Shown here in pieces: positions 6,565 to 11,019 of a stretch of DNA of 11,019 bases. Below the pieces are notes generated by a model. The model saw nothing but the letters and a program-made list of their open reading frames with translations, did not search any database and was not told the DNA's origin. The translations under genes were made by a program, and so were the position numbers. Origin of the DNA: Candidatus Adiutrix sp. (GTDB lineage: Bacteria > Desulfobacterota > Desulfarculia > Adiutricales > Adiutricaceae). The stretch is from the NCBI GenBank assembly GCA_031273445.1, contig JAISRV010000336.1:1-11019 (forward strand). The letters are read 5' to 3'. Positions within the stretch are counted from its first letter, which is position 1; every line of letters begins with the position of its first letter.

Positions 6565-6634
6565 CCTATCGGACAAGGCCGGATATCCGCCGTCGGCGGA
6601 TTGACGGTTTGGTCAACAGACGGAAGTAACCTAT
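6535..6634 (+). repeat. 35-bp direct repeat of the ispA 3' end, ispA-dxs junction
   Basis: 6535-6569 and 6600-6634 match at 31 of 35 positions, 65 bp apart. The first copy encodes the last nine IspA residues (IDGLVNRRK) and the TGA. The second, lying in the gap and reaching the AT of the dxs start codon, would encode the same nine residues and end in TAA. All four differences are transitions and synonymous in that frame (GGC/GGT, CTG/TTG, AAT/AAC, TGA/TAA). The second copy supplies the weak dxs ribosome binding region CGGAAG. Confidence 0.9.
6585..6601 (+). other. Hairpin between ispA and dxs
   Basis: Perfect stem of seven pairs, ATCCGCC (6585-6591) and GGCGGAT (6595-6601), with loop GTC. 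No T-run follows, so a terminator is unlikely; it could affect mRNA processing or dxs translation. Confidence 0.55.
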
Positions 6635-8558
6635 GGAAACCCGCTTTAAGACCCCGACGCCCCTTCTGGATCGCATCGACCGTCCCGAAGACCTGAAAAA
6701 AATCGCCCGTGAAGACCTGCCGCGCCTGGCGGAGGAGATTCGCGGCGAAATAATCCGCGTGGTCTCTCAGAACGGCGGGCACCTGGCTTCATCACTGGGC
6801 GCGGTCGAGTTGATAATGGCCCTGCACTATGTGTTCAACGCCCCGCGGGACAAAATAATCTTCGACGTGGGCCATCAGGCTTACGCCCACAAGCTTTTGA
6901 CCGGGCGTCGAAAAGATTTCGAGGCCCTGCGGCGCGAAGGCGGGCTGTCGGGCTTCCCCCGACGGGCGGAAAGCGTTTACGACGCTTTCGACGCCGGCCA
7001 CTCCTCGACCGCTGTTTCGGCCGCCCTGGGCCTGGCCGTCGCCCGGGACCTGGCCGGAGAAGAACATGTCGTGGCCGCGGTCATGGGCGACGGCTCCATG
7101 ACCGGCGGCATGGCCTTTGAGGCCATGAACCACGCCGGCGCCCTTAAAAAGCGCCTGCTCATAATCCTCAACGACAACAACATGTCCATCAGCCGGAATG
7201 TGGGCGGGCTGTCGGAATACCTCTCGCTTTGGTTCACCAGGCCGGAGCATGTGAGCTTCCGGAAAAAAATAAAGGAAATTTTGCGGGAATACCTGCCCTC
7301 GCGCGGCCAGCAGGTCATCGAAGGCGTGAAGAAGGTGGAGGAAGCCATCAAAAGCGTTCTTACGCGGCCCAGCATTTTTTTTGAAGCCATGGGCTTTAAA
7401 TATATGGGCCCGTTCGACGGCCACGACGCGGCCACCCTCATCGACGCTCTGCGGCAGGCCGCCGGCCTTGACCAGCCGGTGCTGTTGCATGTGATCACCA
7501 CCAAAGGCAAAGGCTATAGCCCGGCTGAAAACGACCCCTCCTCCTACCACGGGGTCTCGGCCCAAGGCTCCAAAGCGCCGGCCGCCCAAAAACCGGAAGA
7601 ACGGCGGGAAAAGGTTGAAGTCGGCGAAAAAAACTTTTCCGACGCCTTCGGGGAAATGCTGCTGGAAGCGGCGGAAAACAATGAGCGCATCGCCGCGATC
7701 AGCGCGGCCATGAGTCAGGGGGTGGGGCTGGAACGATTTTTCGCCAAATTCCCCGAGCGCTCCTTCGACGTGGGCATCGCCGAACAACACGCCGTAACCC
7801 TGGCCGCCGGTCTGGCCGCCGGGGGTTTTCGGCCGGTGGCGGCCATTTATTCATCGTTTTTGCAGAGAGCCTTCGATCAGCTTTTCCACGACGTGGCCCT
7901 GCAGAATCTGCCGGTGCTTCTGGCCGTGGACCGGGCCGGGCCGGTGGGCGAAGACGGGCCGACCCACCACGGCGGACTGGACCTTTCCTACCTGCGCCTG
8001 TTGCCGAACTTTACCGTCATGGCCCCGGCCGACCTCGCCGAACTTCAGGCCATGCTGCGCCTGGCCCTGACGCTGGACGGCCCTTCGGCCATACGTTATC
8101 CGCGCGGCCCGGCGCCCGCCGGCCTGGCCGTCGACCTGGCCGGCCTGACCCCCGGCCGCGGCGTGGTCCTCAAAGCCGGCACGGACATAAGCCTCATGGC
8201 TCTGGGGCCGCCGGCGGCGGCGGCCCTCCTGGCGGCCGGGCGGCTGGAGCAAATGGGGCACTCGGCGTCGGTCGTGAATCTGCGCTTCATAAAACCCCTG
8301 GACCGGGAACTGGTGCAAGATCAAGCCGCCAGAACCGGACGCATCCTGACGGTGGAAGAAAATCTTATGAGCGGCGGACTTTTCGGCGCGGTCAGCGAAA
8401 CCCTGGGCGGCGCGGGGCGCGGCCGCGGGGCGCTGGTTCGCGGCCTTGGGCTCACCGACGCGCCGGTCGTCCAGGCCCCTCAAAGCTCCCAGCGCGCGGC
8501 CCTGGGGCTTGACGTGGAAGGCATAGTTAAAACCTCGCTGGAGTTATTGCGGAAATAA
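6633..8558 (+). CDS. dxs: 1-deoxy-D-xylulose-5-phosphate synthase
   Basis: A 641-residue thiamine-diphosphate enzyme that condenses pyruvate with glyceraldehyde 3-phosphate to DXP, the entry step of the MEP isoprenoid pathway and a source of thiamine and pyridoxal precursors. His50 and His81 (FDVGHQAYAHKLLTGR) match active-site positions of the family. The thiamine-diphosphate/Mg motif runs from GDGSMTGG (152-159) to NDN (180-182). The catalytic Glu is E384 in GIAEQHAV. DRAGPVGEDGPTHHG, in the pyrimidine-binding half, has Pro where Leu is usual. Length and the transketolase C-terminal domain are normal. The start follows GGAAG by six bases (6622-6626). It is the last gene of the operon, and no terminator is evident after the stop. 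Coupling with ispA is functionally sensible, since both serve isoprenoid synthesis. Confidence 0.96.
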   Translation: METRFKTPTPLLDRIDRPEDLKKIAREDLPRLAEEIRGEIIRVVSQNGGHLASSLGAVELIMALHYVFNAPRDKIIFDVGHQAYAHKLLTGRRKDFEALRREGGLSGFPRRAESVYDAFDAGHSSTAVSAALGLAVARDLAGEEHVVAAVMGDGSMTGGMAFEAMNHAGALKKRLLIILNDNNMSISRNVGGLSEYLSLWFTRPEHVSFRKKIKEILREYLPSRGQQVIEGVKKVEEAIKSVLTRPSIFFEAMGFKYMGPFDGHDAATLIDALRQAAGLDQPVLLHVITTKGKGYSPAENDPSSYHGVSAQGSKAPAAQKPEERREKVEVGEKNFSDAFGEMLLEAAENNERIAAISAAMSQGVGLERFFAKFPERSFDVGIAEQHAVTLAAGLAAGGFRPVAAIYSSFLQRAFDQLFHDVALQNLPVLLAVDRAGPVGEDGPTHHGGLDLSYLRLLPNFTVMAPADLAELQAMLRLALTLDGPSAIRYPRGPAPAGLAVDLAGLTPGRGVVLKAGTDISLMALGPPAAAALLAAGRLEQMGHSASVVNLRFIKPLDRELVQDQAARTGRILTVEENLMSGGLFGAVSETLGGAGRGRGALVRGLGLTDAPVVQAPQSSQRAALGLDVEGIVKTSLELLRK

Positions 8559-8561
8559 AAT

Positions 8562-8591
8562 TTGTATTTGGAGCCGGCCTTATAGTACAAT
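8562..8591 (+). promoter_or_regulatory. Possible sigma70-like promoter for the zinc-ribbon protein gene
   Basis: TTGTAT (8562-8567) and TACAAT (8586-8591) are separated by 18 bp in an AT-rich patch just after dxs, about 90 bp before the next start codon. The 123-bp gap 8559-8681 otherwise shows no gene and no clear terminator. Sequence match only. Confidence 0.35.
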
Positions 8592-8670
8592 AATAGAGTT
8601 TCAGCAGGCCGCGCGGGACTATAGTTGTTTTAGCCTCGGCCAAAATTAAGTTGACGGATCATTTCAAGCC

Positions 8671-8675
8671 GGAGG
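8671..8675 (+). promoter_or_regulatory. Strong ribosome binding site of the zinc-ribbon gene
   Basis: GGAGG six bases before the ATG at 8682, one of the best Shine-Dalgarno matches in the window, and it settles the start. Confidence 0.7.
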
Positions 8676-8681
8676 GGAACC

Positions 8682-9947
8682 ATGCGTTGTCCTAAATGTG
8701 GGTATAACAGTTTTGACCACAATCTCACCTGTCCGAAATGCCGCAGGGACCTGACGGCCGCGCGCAAAATTCTCAATCTGAACATCCCGACGCCGCGCCA
8801 GACGGATTTTTTCGCCCTGGCCGCCGCCAGAATACCGTCGCCCGAGCCCTTCATCGGCCACGCCTATGGCGGCGACGGCCTGGCCGAGGAGATTATGCCC
8901 GAGCCTCCTCTTGAAGAGATCATGCCCATAGAAACGGCGGCCGAAGGTTTCTTCCCTCCCGGCTCCAGCCCGGCCGCCGTCTATTCCGGAGCGGCCCAGC
9001 CTCAGCAGCCCTACGCCGGAGCGGCCCAGCCTCAGCAGCCCTACGCCGGAGCGGCTCAGCCCCAGCAGCCCTACGCCGGAGCGGCCCAGCACCAGCAGCC
9101 CTACGCCGGAGCGGCCCAGCCCTACCAGGCCCAGCCGGAAACAGGCACGTTCTACCCGGAACAGATACTGGAACAGCCCTATGCGGCCCAGCCGGAAACG
9201 GACGCCTTCTACCCGGAACAGCCCTCCGGCGCGCCGGGCGGTGACGAAATTGAGATTGAACTTGACGACATTGAAGAAGTCCCTTCAATGGAGCCGCCCC
9301 TGAACAACGAATTCATGGCCAGCCCGGACGTGACTTCCATGCCCGCCGCCCTCGGCCATAATGCCGCCATAGCCCAGATAAAGACGACTCTTGCGGAAAC
9401 GGGCGATTTGTCGGCCCCGCCGGCCTTCGCCGGAACGACCCCGCCGCCGGCCGACTTCGGCCGCCAGGCGCCGCCGCTTTCGCCCCAGGTCTCCCGGTCG
9501 CCTGTGCAGCCGCCGGCCGACGTCACCCGGGCGGCGCAAACTTTTTACGCCCCTGACGTCACCGTCAGCCCGGCCCAGGGTTTTGCCGGCGTCGGCGGCC
9601 CTCCCCCCTCTCTGGGGACGCCGGCGCCGGGCGCCATAGTGATGACCCAGCAGGGCGCAAACGTGACGCCCGCCGCCACGGTCATAGCCCCGGGCGGCGC
9701 TCCCGCGCCGAGCTCCACCGTCGTGGTCCAGGGCGCCCCCGCCGGCCTGGCCTCGCCGGACGCCACCGTCAGCCCGGCCCAGGGATTTTCAGCCACCAGG
9801 CCGGCCAAGCGTTTTATCGCGCCCGACGTGACCACGCCGGCTTTTAAGGCCGCCGGCGGCCCGGCGGCGACGCAGACGACCGAGTCGCCGCTTGATGAAT
9901 TGACGTCGCTGGTCAAAGACCTCAATCTCGACGACCTTGACGACTGA
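8682..9947 (+). CDS. Zinc-ribbon protein with long Pro/Ala/Gln repeat tail, function unknown
   Basis: 421 residues; I do not recognise a named gene. The N-terminus MRCPKCGYNSFDHNLTCPKC is a four-Cys zinc ribbon (C3, C6, C17, C20), a type seen at the start of many uncharacterised deltaproteobacterial proteins with variable tails. There is no signal peptide or membrane segment, so it is probably cytoplasmic. Residues 102-147 are decapeptide repeats (GAAQPQQPYA, one copy with His for Pro), then two AQPET-x2-FYPEQ units (149-161 and 169-180), an acidic patch GDEIEIELDDIEEV (187-200), and a Pro/Ala-rich region with spaced PDVT motifs (215, 291, 381; PDAT at 359) and a duplicated VSPAQGF. The end ESPLDELTSLVKDLNLDDLDD-like segment is acidic and could form a short amphipathic helix. 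Most of the chain is likely disordered. A scaffold or regulator is possible, but nothing shows a function. Confidence 0.8.
   Translation: MRCPKCGYNSFDHNLTCPKCRRDLTAARKILNLNIPTPRQTDFFALAAARIPSPEPFIGHAYGGDGLAEEIMPEPPLEEIMPIETAAEGFFPPGSSPAAVYSGAAQPQQPYAGAAQPQQPYAGAAQPQQPYAGAAQHQQPYAGAAQPYQAQPETGTFYPEQILEQPYAAQPETDAFYPEQPSGAPGGDEIEIELDDIEEVPSMEPPLNNEFMASPDVTSMPAALGHNAAIAQIKTTLAETGDLSAPPAFAGTTPPPADFGRQAPPLSPQVSRSPVQPPADVTRAAQTFYAPDVTVSPAQGFAGVGGPPPSLGTPAPGAIVMTQQGANVTPAATVIAPGGAPAPSSTVVVQGAPAGLASPDATVSPAQGFSATRPAKRFIAPDVTTPAFKAAGGPAATQTTESPLDELTSLVKDLNLDDLDD
8986..9122 (+). repeat. 30-bp in-frame tandem repeat, four full copies plus a partial
   Basis: Copies start at 8991, 9021, 9051 and 9081 with a partial one at 9111, each beginning GCGGCYCAGC and encoding AAQPQQPYAG. 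Copies differ by only one to three bases, suggesting recent expansion or homogenisation by slippage. Copy number may vary between strains. Confidence 0.95.
9132..9221 (+). repeat. Imperfect 33-bp in-frame repeat (QPETxxFYPEQ)
   Basis: 9132-9164 and 9189-9221 both encode QPET-x2-FYPEQ and are 57 bp apart. They share CAGCCGGAAAC and TTCTACCCGGAACAG. They follow directly after the 30-bp array and may be an older repeat layer. Confidence 0.8.
9560..9784 (+). repeat. 21-bp dispersed repeat encoding TVSPAQG
   Basis: 9560-9580 and 9764-9784 are identical (CACCGTCAGCCCGGC then CCAGGG) and 204 bp apart, in the same frame. They are the cores of two PD[VA]TVSPAQGF modules in the zinc-ribbon protein. 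Confidence 0.85.
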
Positions 9948-9961
9948 CGCCCGCGGCCCCA

Positions 9962-9994
9962 GGCCCGGGAAGGGCAATGCGCCCGGCTCGGGCC
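9962..9994 (+). other. Stem-loop between the zinc-ribbon gene and pyrF
   Basis: GGCCCG (9962-9967) pairs with CGGGCC (9989-9994) and GGGC (9972-9975) with GCCC (9981-9984), with a 4x4 internal loop and the loop AATGC. It begins 15 bp after the stop codon. No immediate T-run follows (the TATTTTT is about 15 bases later), so termination would be weak. The upstream in-frame ATG at 9977 lies in this loop, which argues against it as the pyrF start. Confidence 0.4.
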
Positions 9995-10037
9995 AATCCC
10001 CGCCGCATGTATTTTTCAGCTCCGCCTTTGAAGCGAC

Positions 10038-10042
10038 AAGGA
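10038..10042 (+). promoter_or_regulatory. pyrF ribosome binding site, supports a GTG start
   Basis: AAGGA six bases before GTG at 10049. Neither upstream in-frame ATG (9977, 10007) has a comparable, well-spaced site. Confidence 0.65.
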
Positions 10043-10048
10043 AAACAG

Positions 10049-10780
10049 GTGAATAGCCAGTCCGGCCCCGTCGGCCTGAAACCGGCCGAACGCATAATCT
10101 TTCCGCTGGACCTGCCCGACTGGGCCGCCGCGTCCCGTTTGGCCGGCCTTTTGAACGGCCATGTGGGCTGGTTCAAGGTCGGCCTCGAACTCTTCATCGC
10201 CGAGGGCCCGCAAGTCATCGCCAAGCTTAAGGACAAAGCGCCGGAAACGAAGATATTCCTTGACCTGAAACTCCACGACATTCCGGCCACCGTGGGCTTG
10301 GCCATGGCTTCGGCCGCCGGTCTGGGGGCTGACCTTATCACCGTTCACGCCCAGGGCGGCCGGGAAATGATGAAGGCCGCAGTCGACAACGCGGGCCGAA
10401 CCGGCGTTCTGGCCGTCACGGCGCTGACCAGCCTGAACCCGGCCGATTTCCCGGAACTGACCGAAGCCGCCCGCCGGCCCGGCGCCCTGGTGATCATGCT
10501 GGCCGGCCGGGCCATTGAGGCCGGCTGTCGCGGCCTGGTGGCTTCTGGCCGTGAAACCGCCCTACTGCGCGAGGCCTTCGGCTCCAGGCCCTGGCTGGTT
10601 ATCCCCGGCATACGCCCGACCTGGGCGCGGGTGGCCGGCGACGACCAAAAACGCACCGCCGCTCCTCTGGAGGCCGTCAAGGCCGGCGCCGACTTTCTGG
10701 TCATCGGCCGCCCCATTCGCGACGCCGCGGACCCCGCTGAAGCCGCCGACCGGGTCGCGGCCGAGCTCGGCGGCCTCTAG
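10049..10780 (+). CDS. pyrF: Orotidine 5'-phosphate decarboxylase
   Basis: 243 residues from a GTG start. The enzyme decarboxylates OMP to UMP, the last step of de novo pyrimidine synthesis, as a cytoplasmic TIM-barrel dimer. The family's charged network is complete: D21 in PLDLPD, K43 in WFKVGLELF, and D72, K74 and D77 in FLDLKLHDIPATV. Phosphate-binding elements PGIRP (186-190), DQKR (199-202) and IGRPI (219-223) are present. The frame is open to an ATG at 9977, which would add 24 residues (MRPARANPRRMYF and so on) of non-family character; the GTG has the better ribosome binding site and gives the usual length of about 240. It lies 101 bp after the zinc-ribbon gene. Three hairpins follow its stop. 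Confidence 0.94.
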   Translation: MNSQSGPVGLKPAERIIFPLDLPDWAAASRLAGLLNGHVGWFKVGLELFIAEGPQVIAKLKDKAPETKIFLDLKLHDIPATVGLAMASAAGLGADLITVHAQGGREMMKAAVDNAGRTGVLAVTALTSLNPADFPELTEAARRPGALVIMLAGRAIEAGCRGLVASGRETALLREAFGSRPWLVIPGIRPTWARVAGDDQKRTAAPLEAVKAGADFLVIGRPIRDAADPAEAADRVAAELGGL

Positions 10781-10823
10781 CGCCACACAAGACGCTAGTG
10801 ATTTGCGCGGTTTATAGCCGCGC
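10777..10823 (+). other. Two short hairpins directly after pyrF
   Basis: CTAGCG (10777-10782) pairs with CGCTAG (10793-10798) across a 10-base loop, and the stem includes the pyrF stop codon. GCGCGG (10805-10810) pairs with CCGCGC (10818-10823) across TTTATAG. Neither has a U-run behind it. Each is six perfect pairs, modest in a GC-rich genome. Confidence 0.4.
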
Positions 10824-10838
10824 TGTCGTTTCACGGCC

Positions 10839-10881
10839 AAGCCGTTTCCCGGCCTTAGCGAAGGCGGCCGGGAAACGGCTT
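10839..10881 (+). terminator. Strong 16-bp stem-loop between pyrF and rsmD
   Basis: AAGCCGTTTCCCGGCC (10839-10854) is the perfect reverse complement of 10866-10881, with an 11-base loop that can itself pair (GCCTT-AGCG-AAGGC) in an alternative fold. Only CGTTATT follows, so the U-tract is poor. It may still terminate pyrF transcription, or stabilise the transcript's 3' end. It ends just eight bases before the rsmD Shine-Dalgarno, so it would also be part of the rsmD leader. Confidence 0.5.
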
Positions 10882-10900
10882 CGTTATTAGGAGGAGGAAG

Positions 10901-11019
10901 ATGCCGCGCATAATTTCAGGCCGCGCCAGGGGGCTGCGCCTGGTTTCCCCGCAAGGCCGGACGACGCGGCCCACCGCCGATAAAGTCAAAGAGGCCGTCT
11001 TTTCCATTCTGGCCAGTCA
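10901..11019 (+). CDS. rsmD: RsmD, 16S rRNA m2G966 methyltransferase (5' part only)
   Basis: Partial: 39 codons from an ATG at 10901, cut by the window end. RsmD methylates N2 of G966 in 16S rRNA using S-adenosylmethionine. The visible N-terminus, MPRIISGRARGLRLVSP then RPTADKVKEAVFSIL, matches the family pattern RIIxGxxxGxxLxxP...TRPTxDRVxEAxFxIL, with the conserved RPTxDxVKEA segment at residues 23-32. The SAM-binding core lies beyond the window. A strong purine run, AGGAGGAGGAAG, precedes the start. Confidence rests on a short but distinctive N-terminus. Confidence 0.85.
   Translation, partial: MPRIISGRARGLRLVSPQGRTTRPTADKVKEAVFSILAS

Noticed and set aside
6792..7790. A 332-codon open frame on the minus strand inside dxs
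   Set aside because: It lies entirely antisense to a clear dxs, shows no domain character, and is rich in Gly/His/Phe/Gln as expected for the complement of GC-rich coding DNA.
9977..10048. ATG at 9977 as the pyrF start
   Set aside because: It lies in the loop of a stem, has poor Shine-Dalgarno spacing and adds a non-family N-terminus; the GTG at 10049 is better supported.

Overview
The window is GC-rich and gene-dense and looks like chromosomal housekeeping DNA. Two gene orders, xseA-xseB-ispA-dxs and rseP followed by tsaB, together with a zinc-ribbon protein opening CPKCGYxSFD, suggest a Desulfobacterota / former Deltaproteobacteria genome. This is inference from gene order and protein character; no search was run.

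Layout. (1) 1-3632, minus strand: an oligopeptide-type solute-binding lipoprotein, then the site-2 protease RseP, then the start of TsaB, which overlaps rseP and is cut by the window edge. Between the lipoprotein gene and rseP lie 2.5 copies of a 70-bp tandem repeat, and the first copy contains the lipoprotein stop codon. (2) 3633-3928: a divergent gap with two identical 49-bp direct repeats, each carrying a hairpin, and a third perfect hairpin between them. (3) 3929-8558, plus strand: a compact operon xseA-xseB-ispA-dxs. It encodes both exonuclease VII subunits, a farnesyl-diphosphate-type prenyl synthase and DXP synthase, with stop/start overlaps of 14 and 20 bp. The 68-bp ispA-dxs gap holds a 35-bp direct repeat of the ispA 3' end. 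(4) 8559-9947: a 123-bp gap with a possible promoter, then a 421-residue protein with an N-terminal zinc ribbon and a long, repeat-rich, probably disordered Pro/Ala/Gln tail of unknown function. (5) 10049-11019: pyrF, probably starting at a GTG, then three consecutive hairpins, then the start of rsmD, cut by the window edge.

Functionally, ispA and dxs serve isoprenoid supply (dxs is the entry step of the MEP pathway, ispA a downstream chain elongation). xseA/xseB encode one DNA-repair nuclease. RseP and the lipoprotein act at the envelope. TsaB and RsmD modify tRNA and rRNA, and PyrF makes UMP.

I found no mobile element, CRISPR array, tRNA or rRNA. No convincing new multi-gene system is visible. 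The less ordinary parts are the structured repeats in the intergenic gaps, two of which duplicate the 3' end and stop codon of the upstream gene, and the zinc-ribbon repeat protein.
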